62,634 bases of DNA from Streptomyces diacarni (GTDB lineage: Bacteria; Actinomycetota; Actinomycetes; Streptomycetales; Streptomycetaceae). Position 1 is the stretch's first letter. Every line of letters begins with the position of its first letter. Positions 45,027 to 54,097 of this stretch are shown here, in pieces. The position numbers were made by a program, and so were the translations under genes. The notes under the pieces are model-generated. The model worked only from the letters and a program-made list of their open reading frames with translations, had not been told where the DNA came from and did not search any database. Location: assembly GCF_003323715.1 (NCBI RefSeq), contig NZ_QOIN01000058.1, positions 1 through 62,634 of the forward strand, given 5' to 3'.

Positions 45027-45602
45027 TCACCCCGTTGTCCCGGCGCTCCGGCGCTGGTTGGCCTGGAAGCGCGCCTTCTTCTGGCGATTCCCGCACGTGT
45101 TCATGTCGCACCATCGGCGGGTGCGGCTCTGGCTGGTGTCGAAGAAGGCGGCCCGGCAGGTCGGTGAGGCACACAAGGCCAATTTCCCGTCCCGTTCGCC
45201 CGCGATGATGTCGATCGCGTCGGTGGCGATCACACTGAGGGCGTCTTCCACGCGGGAAGCGGAGCTGAGCCGCCAGCGCCGACCGCCCTCCGCCGTCAGG
45301 ATCGCTGCGGCCCGACCCTGAGCGCTGCGGTCATTGATCACCTGGAGGGCGGGCACGGGGAGCGCGTCCTGGAGCGCGGCCGCCGTCGCGGCGGCGTGCA
45401 CCGACTCCCTCAACTCCACGGCGAGGTCGAGCTGGGCAGGGGTGCAGTTGTCAACGGCGAGGCCGTACACCACCAGCCAGTCGATGAGTCGTTGCGGCGT
45501 GGGGATGCGCTCCACGGCGTTGCCATGACGCTCCGACAGAGTCCCCGTGAAGCTGGTAGCCAGCACGTTGCCGAGGCGGAAGTCGGGAAACCCATCACGC
45601 AT
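45027..45602 (-). CDS. CGNR zinc-finger (ABATE-domain) regulator
   Basis: The 191-residue protein has the N-terminal ABATE region (RLIDWLVVYGLAVDN) and a C-terminal zinc finger CASPTCRAAFFD, then RWCDMNTCGNRQKKARF with the diagnostic CGNR. Members are predicted DNA-binding stress regulators. AAGGTGG precedes the ATG. It is divergent from an epoxide hydrolase gene, and two identical-format operators lie in the 104-base gap, giving direct evidence of its recognition site. Confidence 0.92.
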   Translation of the reverse strand: MRDGFPDFRLGNVLATSFTGTLSERHGNAVERIPTPQRLIDWLVVYGLAVDNCTPAQLDLAVELRESVHAAATAAALQDALPVPALQVINDRSAQGRAAAILTAEGGRRWRLSSASRVEDALSVIATDAIDIIAGERDGKLALCASPTCRAAFFDTSQSRTRRWCDMNTCGNRQKKARFQANQRRSAGTTG

Positions 45603-45604
45603 GG

Positions 45605-45663
45605 AACCACCTTAGATGGTTGCGGCATGGCGCGGCAAACTGCTAGAACCGTCTTAGCCGGTT
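45605..45663. promoter_or_regulatory. Two operators of form AACCNNCTTAGNNGGTT
   Basis: The 17-bp sites occupy 45605-45621 and 45647-45663, centred 42 bases apart (about four helical turns). Both keep AACC and GGTT arms and a shared central CTTAG. They sit between the CGNR regulator and the epoxide hydrolase, so they are probably bound by CGNR. Confidence 0.7.
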
Positions 45664-45706
45664 CGCGATGGATCGCGGCCGGTTCCGCGACGGCCAGGAG
45701 GCCCCC

Positions 45707-46879
45707 ATGCCCCGTCCCACCGGCGACGTGCGAGCGTTCGAAGCCCACGCGACCGACGCCGACCTCGACGACCTGCGCGCACGCTTGGCCGCGGCGCGGC
45801 TGCCGGAGACCGAGACGGTCCACGGCGCCGCGCCCGGCCCCCCTCGTTGGGGACAGGGCGTTCCTCTCGCCGACCTCGTCGATGTCGTGCACTACTGGCG
45901 AACCGAGTACGACTGGCGGCTGTTTGAAGAGCGCCTCAACGAGATCGGCCAGTTCCGCACGACCATCGATGATCTGGGCATCCACTTCCTGCACCGCCGA
46001 TCCCCGCGCGCGGACGCCACTCCGCTGATCCTCACCCACGGCTGGCCAGGCAGCGTTGCCGAGTTCATCGACGTGGTGGACGAGCTGGCAGATCCGAAAG
46101 ACGCCGAAGCGCCGGCGTTCCACGTCGTGGCGCCCTCGCTTCCAGGCTTCGGTTACAGCGACAAGCCGACCACCACCGGGTGGGGGACCGAGAAGATCGC
46201 GGGCGCATGGGTGGAACTGATGGGAAGGCTCGGCTACGGCGAGTTCGTGGCCCATGGCGGCGACTGGGGAGGCAACATCACCACGGTTCTCGGCGGCAGG
46301 TTCCCGGCGCACGTCCTCGGCATCCACACGACATTCGCGGAGGCACCACCCGGTGTGACAACGGACGGGCTGACGCCGGCCGAGCGCGAGTGGACCGAGC
46401 AGACCCGCCATTTCTGGCGCCACCGCGCGGCGTACGCGAAGCAGCAGGCGACCCGGCCGCAGACCATCGGCTACTCGCTGGTCGACTCACCTGTCGGGCT
46501 CCTTGCCTGGATCCTCGACAAGTTCGCCGAGTGGTCGGATACCGAGGACAGTCCGTTCGAGACGATATCCAGGGACAGGGTCCTCGACGACGTCACCCTG
46601 TACTGGCTGACGCGGACCGGAGCATCGGCGGCCCGTATCTACTACGAGAGCCACAACTCGCTCGACCCCGGACTGCGGGTCGACGTCCCGTCGGCAATCA
46701 CCATGTATCCCCGCGACGTCGAGAAGTCTCCGCGCGCCTGGGCACAGGAGCGGTACCGGCGGATCGTCCGGTGGAGGTCACCGGAAGCCGGAGGCCACTT
46801 CCCCTCGCTCGAGGTCCCCGGGTACTTCGTCGAGGACCTGCGAGAGGGCCTCGCGGCGGTGCTGGCCGCTCGCCGGTGA
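45707..46879 (+). CDS. Epoxide hydrolase (EHN-type alpha/beta hydrolase)
   Basis: The 390-residue protein has the N-terminal EHN segment (ATDADLDDLRARLAAARLPE), oxyanion motif HGWPGSVAEF, nucleophile Asp in GGDWGGNI and catalytic His in AGGHFPSLEVP. It opens epoxides to diols. ATG at 45707 has AGGAG six bases upstream and is preferred over the ATG at 45668, which lies just past the second operator. It is divergent from the CGNR gene and likely controlled by it. Confidence 0.92.
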   Translation: MPRPTGDVRAFEAHATDADLDDLRARLAAARLPETETVHGAAPGPPRWGQGVPLADLVDVVHYWRTEYDWRLFEERLNEIGQFRTTIDDLGIHFLHRRSPRADATPLILTHGWPGSVAEFIDVVDELADPKDAEAPAFHVVAPSLPGFGYSDKPTTTGWGTEKIAGAWVELMGRLGYGEFVAHGGDWGGNITTVLGGRFPAHVLGIHTTFAEAPPGVTTDGLTPAEREWTEQTRHFWRHRAAYAKQQATRPQTIGYSLVDSPVGLLAWILDKFAEWSDTEDSPFETISRDRVLDDVTLYWLTRTGASAARIYYESHNSLDPGLRVDVPSAITMYPRDVEKSPRAWAQERYRRIVRWRSPEAGGHFPSLEVPGYFVEDLREGLAAVLAARR

Positions 46880-46974
46880 ACGCGGGCCGGGCGCGGCGCT
46901 CAGTCAGTGGCGGGCCGCACAGCACAGAGCGCCGGTCACCCGTGCCCGCCACTTCCGTGTGGCACAGGGGCAGG

Positions 46975-47901
46975 TCAAACCGTGGTGCCGGGGAGCTTGT
47001 CGATCAGGGCCGTCAGCTCGTCGTACTCCTGCGGGGTGAGGTCGGTGAGCGGGGGCCGGACCGGGCCCGCGGTGTGTCCGGTGGCGGTCATGCCGGCCTT
47101 GACGATGCTGACCGCGTAACCGGCCTGGCGATTGCGGATCTCGGTGTAGGGCAGGACGAAGTCGGACAGCATGCGGGTCACGTCGGCCTGGCGCAGCTCG
47201 CGTACGGCGGTGTGGAAGTCGAGGGCGAACTCGGGCAGGAAGTTGAAGATGGCCGAGGAGTAGGTCGTCACACCCAGCTGAAGGTACGGCAGTGCGTACG
47301 TTTCCGCGGTCGGCAGCCCGCCGATGTAGGTGAGGCGCTCGCCGAGGCGGGCGTGGATGCGGGTCACGGTGTCGATGTCGCCGACACCGTCCTTGTAACC
47401 GATCAGATTGGGGCAGCTGTCGGCGAGACGGGCGACGGTCTGCGCCGAGTACACCGCGTTGGCGCGGCTGTAGATGACGACACCCAGGGACGTGGCGCGG
47501 CACACCGCCTCGACGTGCTGGGCCAGCCCTTCCTGGCCGGCTTCGGTCAGGTAGGGAGGAAAGAGGAGGACGCCGTCGGCGCCGCAGCGTTCGGCGGCAG
47601 TCGCGAACTCGACCGCGGTGGCGGTCCCATATCCGGCCGGGGCCAGGATCGGGGTGCCGTCGGGGGCGCTGTCGGTGGCGGCGGTGACGACCCGTTCGAC
47701 CTCCTTGGGCGTGAGGGAGAAGAACTCGCCGGTGCCGCCTGCGGCGAAGAGTCCGCCGACGTCGTACCGGCCGAGACGGACGATGTTCCGGCGGTAGGTG
47801 TCCTCGTCGAAGGACAGGTCGTCCTTGAAGTGGGTCACGGGGAAGGACAGCAGCCCTGAGCCGATACGGCGGCCGAGTTCTGCCGGGGTGAAGGACGTCA
47901 T
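46975..47901 (-). CDS. kdgD: 5-dehydro-4-deoxyglucarate dehydratase
   Basis: The 308-residue class I aldolase-fold enzyme has the N-terminal GLLSFPVTHFKDD and FAAGGTGEFFSL of the KDG-dehydratase branch. The Schiff-base Lys is in LIGYKDGVGD and the Tyr in GVVIYSRAN. It converts 5-keto-4-deoxyglucarate to 2,5-dioxopentanoate with loss of water and CO2, on the galactarate/glucarate path. AGGAGAAGC precedes the ATG. It lies downstream of the galactarate dehydratase-like gene, fitting sequential steps. Confidence 0.9.
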   Translation of the reverse strand: MTSFTPAELGRRIGSGLLSFPVTHFKDDLSFDEDTYRRNIVRLGRYDVGGLFAAGGTGEFFSLTPKEVERVVTAATDSAPDGTPILAPAGYGTATAVEFATAAERCGADGVLLFPPYLTEAGQEGLAQHVEAVCRATSLGVVIYSRANAVYSAQTVARLADSCPNLIGYKDGVGDIDTVTRIHARLGERLTYIGGLPTAETYALPYLQLGVTTYSSAIFNFLPEFALDFHTAVRELRQADVTRMLSDFVLPYTEIRNRQAGYAVSIVKAGMTATGHTAGPVRPPLTDLTPQEYDELTALIDKLPGTTV

Positions 47902-48038
47902 GGAACTGCTTCTCCTGTGGTTGACGAGTGCGCGGGTCCGTTGGGCGAGAGGCGGTGGTGCGAGTCGGCGGCTAGGCGACTCGGTGGTTGCTCACATCGG
48001 CGGTTGCGCGAGAGGGCGGTTGTGCCGGCAGCGGCACG

Positions 48039-49220
48039 TCAGGGACGTGTGCCGGCCTCGTGGGTGGCGATCGTCCAGGCGCGGGCCTGCTCGCTGAGGG
48101 TGAAGCCGAGGCCGGGTCGGGAGGAGACGTGCATCCGGCCGTCGCGGATCTCCAGATGCTCGTTGAACAGCGGCTCCAGCCAGTCGAAGTGCTCCACCCA
48201 GGGCTCGATGGGGTAGGCGGCGGCGAGATGGAGGTGGATCTCCATGGCGAAGTGGGGCGCGAGCTGCAACTGGTGGTGTTCGGCCAGGGTTGCCAGCTTG
48301 AGGAACTGCGTGATGCCGCCGATGCGGGGCGCGTCGGGCTGGAGGACGTCGGCGGCGTCGTGGCGGATGAGCTCGACGTGCTCGGCGACGCTGGCGAGCA
48401 TCTCGCCGGTGGCGACCGGGGTGTCGAGAGAGGCGGCCAGGGCGGCGTGGCCCGTGGCGTCGTAGGCGTCGAGGGGCTCCTCGATCCACACGAGGCCGTA
48501 CTCCTCCATGGCACGGCCCATGCGCTGGGCGGTGGGCCGGTCCCACTGCTGGTTGGCGTCGACCATCAGCGGCACCTCGTCACCGATGTGCTCGCGCACC
48601 GCGGTCAGGCGGGCGAGGTCGTACTTCCCGTCCGGGTGGCCGACCTTGAGCTTGATTCCGCCGATTCCGCTGGCCAGGGCGGACTCGGCGTTGTCCAGTA
48701 CCTGCTCGGTCGGGGTGTGCAGGAAGCCACCGGAGGTGTTGTAGCAGCGCACCGAGTCACGGTGGGCGCCCAGCAGTTTGGCCAACGGCAGACCGGCCCG
48801 CTTGGACTTGAGGTCCCACAGGGCGACGTCGAAGGCCGCGATGGCCTGGGTGGCCAGACCGCTGCGTCCCACGGAGGCGCCGGCCCACACGAGCTTGGTC
48901 CAGATCTTCCCGATGTCGCTGGGGTCCTCGCCGATCAGTGTCTCGGCGATCTCCTTGGCGTGGGCGAACTGGCCTGGCCCACCGGCCCGCTTGGAGTAGC
49001 TGAACCCTATGCCTTCGTGTCCCCGCTCGGTGGCCAGCTCCACGAACAGGAAGGCCACCTCGGTCATCGGCTTCTGCCGGCCGGTGAAGACCTTCGCGTC
49101 GCTGATCGGAGTCGCCAGCGGCAGCGTCACCGAGGACAGACGCAGCCAGGCGATCCGATCGAGTGTCGCCTCGCTCTCGGTACGCGCGGCATGAGAGGTC
49201 GTGTGCGTCGTGGTCACCAC
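48039..49220 (-). CDS. L-talarate/galactarate dehydratase-like enolase-superfamily enzyme
   Basis: The 393-residue protein has the mandelate-racemase layout. The N-terminal cap includes FTGRQKPMTEVAFLFVE, followed by Lys in GIKLKVGH, metal ligands in MVDANQQW, WIEEPLD and ATGEML, and His in APHFAMEIH. The KxK pair and cap resemble L-talarate/galactarate dehydratases, which make 5-keto-4-deoxyglucarate, the substrate of the downstream KdgD. The start may be either of two GTG codons at 49220 or 49217. Glucarate dehydratase is the main alternative. Confidence 0.85.
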   Translation of the reverse strand: MVTTTHTTSHAARTESEATLDRIAWLRLSSVTLPLATPISDAKVFTGRQKPMTEVAFLFVELATERGHEGIGFSYSKRAGGPGQFAHAKEIAETLIGEDPSDIGKIWTKLVWAGASVGRSGLATQAIAAFDVALWDLKSKRAGLPLAKLLGAHRDSVRCYNTSGGFLHTPTEQVLDNAESALASGIGGIKLKVGHPDGKYDLARLTAVREHIGDEVPLMVDANQQWDRPTAQRMGRAMEEYGLVWIEEPLDAYDATGHAALAASLDTPVATGEMLASVAEHVELIRHDAADVLQPDAPRIGGITQFLKLATLAEHHQLQLAPHFAMEIHLHLAAAYPIEPWVEHFDWLEPLFNEHLEIRDGRMHVSSRPGLGFTLSEQARAWTIATHEAGTRP

Positions 49221-49418
49221 TTCGTGTCCCTGGGGTCGGCGGGTGCGGAATCGTCGGGGATGGGGAATCGTGCGGGCCGGTGCGGATCGTGGCAGCGCGG
49301 TGCGGGATGAGGCACGGTGGGCGTGTACTCCTGTGGCTCTCCCACCACCGCTGGAACGGTGAGCGGCCGTGGTGCGCTCTGTGCGACGGGTTCGACGCTA
49401 GGCGCGGTCACGATTTAC

Positions 49419-49436
49419 GTCCAACATAAGTTTTGG
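49419..49436. promoter_or_regulatory. Operator candidate near the dehydratase promoter
   Basis: TCCAA and TTGGA arms lie 8 bases apart about 200 bases from the dehydratase start. The half-site is shared with the second site at 49566-49578, implying one regulator encoded elsewhere. Confidence 0.5.
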
Positions 49437-49565
49437 ATGCGCCCATTCAGGAAGAGCATCGTGCCGCACCCGTGTGGCGTGCGCGATCGGGCCCGAGACA
49501 GCCCCACCCGACATGTGCCCGGCATACGCGCGTCACGAAGGCGTCATTCAAGCACTGTATTGCAA

Positions 49566-49578
49566 CCAACAAAATTGG
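49566..49578. promoter_or_regulatory. Operator candidate near the transporter promoter
   Basis: CCAA-CAAAA-TTGG is a perfect short inverted repeat with ACCAA and TTGGA flanks like those of the site at 49419-49436. Confidence 0.5.
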
Positions 49579-49687
49579 ACATGGACGTGCATCGTGCGGG
49601 TCCCTACGGTCAACTCAGCCACCGGTTCTGTGGCTCGGACCACACGCGGCAGCGCAGCCGCATCACCTAGGTCTAGGAGATCCGATC

Positions 49688-51100
49688 ATGCCCGCTGTCG
49701 ACCGGCAGGACGAGCCGACGACCGCCGTTGCCACCGCAACCGCCAGGACAGGTCGCGTCAGACACCTGATCCTGGCCATGCTCTTCGTCGTCACCACGAT
49801 CAACTACGCGGACCGCTCCACCCTCTCCATCGCCGGCGACTCCATGCAGGAGGACCTGCACATCAGCTCCGGCGAGCTGGGCGTCCTCTTCTCCGCCTTC
49901 TCCTGGTCCTACCTCATCGCCCAGATACCCGGCGGCTGGTTGCTGGACCGGTTCGGGTCGAAGAAGGTCTACGGCCTGGCCATCTTCGTCTGGTCGGTCT
50001 TCACCATGCTGCAAGGCGCCATCGGCTTCTTCACCGGAGCCGCGGTCGTCCTGCTGTTCCTCCTCCGCTTCGCCGTCGGCTTCGCCGAAGCACCCTCGTT
50101 CCCCGGCAACTCGCGCATCGTCGCCGCCTGGTTCCCCACCAAGGAGCGGGGCTTCGCCTCCGCCCTGTTCAACTCCGCCCAGTACTTCGCCACCGTCGCC
50201 TTCGCCCCGCTGATGGGATGGCTCGTCACCGCCATGGGATGGGAGCACGTCTTCACCGTCATCGGCGGCCTCGGTGTGCTCCTCGCCCTGGTGTGGACGA
50301 AGGTCATCTACGCCCCCCGCAGCCACCCCCGCATCCAGAAGAGCGAACTCGACCACATCTCCTCCGGCGGCGCACTGGTCGACCTGGACGCCCCCACCAC
50401 CGAGGGGGAGGCGCAGGCCAAGGGGGCCGAGGGGGCCAGGGAAGCCGCGGCTGGCAAGCAGAATCTGCGGCACATCGGGACGCTGCTGAAGAACCGCATC
50501 ACACTCGGTGTCTTCATCGGCCAGTACTTCATCAACACCATCACCTGGTTCTTCCTGACCTGGTTCCCCGTGTACCTGGTGCAGGAGCGCGGCATGAGCA
50601 TCCTCGAAGCCGGGTTCGTCTCCTCGTTGCCGGCCCTGTGCGGGTTCATCGGCGGCGTCCTGGGCGGCTGGCTCTCCGACCGCCTGGCCCGGCGGGGCAT
50701 CAGCCTGACCGCCGCCCGCAAGATACCCATCGTCACCGGCCTGCTGCTGTCGACCAGCATCATCATCTGCAACTACGTGACCGCCTCCTGGCTGGTCGTG
50801 CTGATCATGTCGCTGTCCTTCTTCGGCAAAGGGATGGGCGCCCTCGGCTGGGCCGTCATGTCCGACGTCGCACCCAAGCAGATCGCCGGCCTCGCCGGCG
50901 GTGTCTTCAACACCTTCGGTGCCGTCGCCGGTATCGTCACGCCGCTCGTCATCGGCTGGCTCCTCGACGCCACCGGCTCCTTCGACCTGGCCCTGGCCTT
51001 CGTCAGCGCCTGCGCGGCCATGGCCGTGGTCAGCTACCTCGTCATCGTCCGCGAGATCAAGCGCGTCGAGCTGCCCGAGCACGGACACGCCACCGCATAA
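49688..51100 (+). CDS. MFS transporter for sugar acids (GudP/ACS-like)
   Basis: The 470-residue, twelve-segment protein has the anion:cation symporter hallmark TTINYADRSTLSIAGDSM, AFSWSYLIAQIPGGWLLDRF and GSKKVYGLAIF. LRFAVGFAEAPSFPGNSR is typical of glucarate/galactarate permeases. It likely imports galactarate or talarate for the divergent dehydratase pair. ATG at 49688 follows AGGAGA. The longer upstream ORF reads into the operator region. Confidence 0.92.
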   Translation: MPAVDRQDEPTTAVATATARTGRVRHLILAMLFVVTTINYADRSTLSIAGDSMQEDLHISSGELGVLFSAFSWSYLIAQIPGGWLLDRFGSKKVYGLAIFVWSVFTMLQGAIGFFTGAAVVLLFLLRFAVGFAEAPSFPGNSRIVAAWFPTKERGFASALFNSAQYFATVAFAPLMGWLVTAMGWEHVFTVIGGLGVLLALVWTKVIYAPRSHPRIQKSELDHISSGGALVDLDAPTTEGEAQAKGAEGAREAAAGKQNLRHIGTLLKNRITLGVFIGQYFINTITWFFLTWFPVYLVQERGMSILEAGFVSSLPALCGFIGGVLGGWLSDRLARRGISLTAARKIPIVTGLLLSTSIIICNYVTASWLVVLIMSLSFFGKGMGALGWAVMSDVAPKQIAGLAGGVFNTFGAVAGIVTPLVIGWLLDATGSFDLALAFVSACAAMAVVSYLVIVREIKRVELPEHGHATA

Positions 51101-51200
51101 GCCGGCAGCCGATCACGTGCTCCACCTGACGTGCCTTCGAGCCATCTGGTTCGAAGGTCTCGTCATTTCCACCGCGGCGCACACGACCCCGACGAGGGGA

Positions 51201-51722
51201 TCACCGCCTGGTGCGCCGCGCGCGCTTCGTGAGCCGCAGGACGCTCACCAGCAGGGCGACGAGTCGGGGACCGGTAAGAAACAGCAGCGCGATGCCGGCA
51301 ACCACGGCAGAGGCGATCCATGAGCCGGCGGACCAGCCGCGTGCGCCTCCCGAGCCGCTGGGGGAGCCCCCGCCAGCAGCACCAGTCGTACTGCTCGCGC
51401 TGCTCGTACCGCCCATGCCGTTCATACCGCCCACGCTGGTCGTGGTGGCCATCCCACTCGTACCGCTCACGCCGTTCATCCCGCTCGTCACGTAGCGGCC
51501 GCCCGCGCTGCTCATGCTGCCCACACTGCCGCTCGAAGCCCCGGACGTCCCCGAGACGGCGAAGGTACGGGCCGGAGCGAGAGCGCCCGCTCCGGTGGGA
51601 CCTCCCGTGGCGTCGGACGCGTGCGCGGGGCCGCGTACGGCAGTCGCAGCGGCGGCATACGAGGCGATGAACGTACCCCCGAGCAGGGCGACGAGTAAGG
51701 CGAGGACGGTCGTGATACGCAT
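51201..51722 (-). CDS. Secreted or anchored Gly/Ser/Thr/Met-rich low-complexity protein
   Basis: The 173-residue protein starts with a signal peptide (MRITTVLALLVALLGG...ASYAAA). A long low-complexity region of repeated GTSGM, NGM and GGTSS units (about 65-130) follows, then a C-terminal membrane segment and a basic tail (LRLTKRARRTRR). It resembles a cell-wall or membrane-anchored linker protein. AGGGGGAACC precedes the ATG. No family recognised. Confidence 0.65.
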   Translation of the reverse strand: MRITTVLALLVALLGGTFIASYAAAATAVRGPAHASDATGGPTGAGALAPARTFAVSGTSGASSGSVGSMSSAGGRYVTSGMNGVSGTSGMATTTSVGGMNGMGGTSSASSTTGAAGGGSPSGSGGARGWSAGSWIASAVVAGIALLFLTGPRLVALLVSVLRLTKRARRTRR

Positions 51723-52339
51723 GGTTCCCCCTGTGGAGCGCAAGGAAGCGGAGTGCGACGGCTGCGAACGGACGACAGCCGTACCAGCACCCGACGGAAC
51801 CCGGGCCCCGCCTTCTTCCTTCTTCCCGCCGGAGAGGGGATTCCCACAAGGAGGAGCCACCTACCCGCTGCCTCCCCGGCAAGCAGCGCCTGGCCGGGTG
51901 TCTGTCGTGCCGCGAGCGTCCCTTGGGGTTCGATACTTCCCGCCACGACCAGTCGGCCCGTTCCGGTTGTTCGGGCGGCGGCGACGAGTTCGAGTGGGCC
52001 GATGTCGCCGGCCCGGTAGGCGAGGAGGTCGACTCCGGCGGCACCGGACTGCTCGAAGCGCGCGGTGTCGGCGGCGATCTGTCCGGCGGTGCCGCCCAGG
52101 ACGGTGGGACGACCGGTCGGCGCCCGGCTTGGCTCTCGGTCGCGTGCCCTGGGCTTCGTCGAGGACGGTGCCGAGTACGTGTTGCTCTCCCGCGCCCGAA
52201 ACACCGACCCCCGCGCAGGGACCCTCCACCGATGGCCGCTGGAACACGGCACGAGTGCGGTACCGTCCCCGGCACCCGAAGAACCGGCGCAGTGAGGCAG
52301 CCCTCCCGCGGCGGTACTCCGAGTCGGAGCCGCACCCTG
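51723..52339. other. 617-base region without an intact gene
   Basis: Several long ORFs cross this region on both strands but none has a coherent product. It contains a possible TIM-barrel gene remnant on the minus strand (51873-52118) and leads into a truncated GrpB gene at its right end. It looks like a site of gene decay. Confidence 0.55.
51873..52118 (-). pseudogene. Possible TIM-barrel enzyme remnant
   Basis: A minus-strand stretch reads TAGQIAADTARFEQSGAAG, GVDLLAYRAGDIGPLELV and GRLVVAGSIEPQGT. The alternating strand pattern and VVAGSI are typical of TIM-barrel phosphate-binding proteins. It has no clean start or stop and no complete domain. Low-confidence fossil. Confidence 0.28.
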
Positions 52340-52615
52340 GTGGACGTCCGTGCACGGGAGAAGGTACGCAGCCATATCCTGCACGTGGTGACCCTGGAGA
52401 GTTGGCCCACCCGCAATCAGCGCATCCTCCGGGACCAACTACGCGCCCACCCCGAGGACGCGGCCCGGTACGCGAACCTCAAGCGGGCGATCGTCGACGC
52501 TGGTACGCCACCGGCTGTGTACGCGCGAGCCAAGACGGCGCTGGTGCAGGAGCTCACCGACCGTGCTCGCGCGCAACTCGGTCTGCCCCCGGTGCCCGTG
52601 TGGGAGAAGCAGTGA
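52340..52615 (+). pseudogene. GrpB/UPF0157-family protein, N-terminally truncated
   Basis: From a GTG at 52340 the 91 residues include SHILHVVTLESWPTRNQ and LRDQLRAHPEDAARYANLKR, then AKTALVQELTDRARAQ and LPPVPVWEKQ. This is the C-terminal half of GrpB-family proteins, usually about 170-200 residues. The N-terminal half with the nucleotidyltransferase-like motifs is missing. It may still be expressed but is probably a remnant. Confidence 0.7.
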
Positions 52616-52719
52616 GTTTGTTGGACTCGGGGTGACAACACCCGCCAGAGCACCACCGGCCCGGCCGGGCGCCTGCGGGTGCCGTCGAGTGTGCTCGGCG
52701 GCTTCCCCCGCCTTCCAGC

Positions 52720-53240
52720 TCAGCCGCCCGACAGCGCAAGGGTGTTGAAGGAGATCCAGAGGTCGGGAGGCACGTGTCGGGCCGGCCTGGTACCGATCTG
52801 CGTTCCTCTGTCCACGCGTCGTCGGCGATCTCCCTGGCGACGCGCCGCCAGAAGCGCACAGCGGAGCTGTTGGCCTCCTGGAACGCGACTTCCCATGAGC
52901 CCGGGTGCTTGGCCACGATCTTCTGCACAGCGTGCAGCCCGATGCCTGTCCGCCGTGCGCCGCGCACCACGAAGAAGCTGTTCAGCACGCGTGTCGGGGC
53001 GCTCACCCCGCGGACGAACGCGAACCCGGCAGGACTCTCACCACGCGTGAGGAGATATGGCGCCCAGTCGGATGCCGAGAAGGCCCTGTGGAGCCGGTCG
53101 CTGCGGAAGGTTCCGTCGGCGTTGGGCAACCGACCGCCGAACTCCGACATGTCGTGGCTGAACATCAGCCAAAGCCGCTCCACGACGGCACGGTCGGCAT
53201 CACCTGCGAGGCGAACGGATACGTCTGGCATGAGACTCAT
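52720..53240 (-). pseudogene. GNAT acetyltransferase with C-terminal frameshift
   Basis: The protein starts MSLMPDVSVRLAGDADRAVV and has GNAT features: RVLNSFFVVRGARRTGIGLH (acetyl-CoA loop) and VAFQEANSSAVRFWRRVA. After RRSVPGRPD the frame departs into unrelated sequence. Another frame from about 52770 reads VPPDLWISFNTLALSGG then stop at 52720, matching the usual end of these proteins. A single-base indel near 52765-52775 best explains this. A sequencing error is the alternative. Confidence 0.65.
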
Positions 53241-53399
53241 TGTGCCGCGCGTCAATCGGGAAGCTTCGCTGACGCTGACGAAGCGCGGCGTGGGCGGCGC
53301 CCGACGGCAGGCCGAAGCCATCAGGCGGCCGCGCGAGCCAACCCGCGCGGCCCGACGGCGCCGACCCCGATTTCGCTCACACCCCGCAGGGGCCGCGCG

Positions 53400-54092
53400 T
53401 TACGTCGGTGGGCACGTGAGTTTGGCCGCCACGGAGTCGAGGACCCAGTCCAGGCCCGTCGCGAAGGACGTCTCGGCGTCCACGTCCGTGCCGTCGTACA
53501 CGGCCTTGGCCAGTGCCGGGAAGCGGCCCGTGGCGAGCATCCTCGTCACATGCGGACCGTGGGCGCGCTGCCAGTCGCGCTTGGACAGGCCCGTGGCGCG
53601 CTCGGCACGCGCATGCGTGATCTCGCGCCTGATCGCGCCGTTGATGTAGGCGCTGAAGGTCTCCGCGGCGCGCATGACGGTGTCGAGACCGGCGAGGCCG
53701 TCGAGGGCGGCCAGCGTCGCCTCGGTCACGGCGAGGCCGTTGGGGCCCAGGGTCGGGCGTCCGCCGAGCAGATCGGCCAGCCATTCGTGTCGGAGGGCGG
53801 CCTGTCTGGTGCGGTGGGCGAGGACGCGCAGCGCCTCCCGCCAGTCACCGGGCTGCTCCTCGGGGAGGATCTCGGCGTGGACCTCGTCCACCAAGAGGTC
53901 GAGCAGCTCCTCCTTGGTGGAGATGTAGCCGTACAGCCGCATCGGTCCTGCGCCCAGCCGAGCGGCGACCTTGCGCAAGGACACCGCTTCCAGCCCGCCC
54001 TCGTCGGCCAGCGCGACGGCGGCGGCAACGATCCGCTCCCGGTCGAGCGGCACGGGGCGGGCCGGCGGCTCCGGACGGTCCCAGACAGTCAT
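53400..54092 (-). CDS. TetR-family regulator (TetR_C tetracycline-type)
   Basis: The 230-residue protein has DRERIVAAAVALADEGG and VSLRKVAARLGAGPMRLYGY for DNA binding, and a long C-terminal helical domain like those of tetracycline-type TetR proteins. It is divergent from a flavin monooxygenase gene, with a long-armed inverted repeat between. It likely represses that gene in response to an aromatic or drug ligand. Confidence 0.9.
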   Translation of the reverse strand: MTVWDRPEPPARPVPLDRERIVAAAVALADEGGLEAVSLRKVAARLGAGPMRLYGYISTKEELLDLLVDEVHAEILPEEQPGDWREALRVLAHRTRQAALRHEWLADLLGGRPTLGPNGLAVTEATLAALDGLAGLDTVMRAAETFSAYINGAIRREITHARAERATGLSKRDWQRAHGPHVTRMLATGRFPALAKAVYDGTDVDAETSFATGLDWVLDSVAAKLTCPPT

Positions 54093-54097
54093 GGGTC

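Larger units (their letters stand above)
49221..49687. other. 467-base divergent intergenic region of the sugar-acid module
   Basis: No convincing gene. It contains two related inverted repeats, TCCAA...TTGGA (49419-49436) and CCAA-CAAAA-TTGG (49566-49578), one near each divergent promoter. The AT-richer sequence around 49410-49590 is typical of promoters. Confidence 0.65.
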
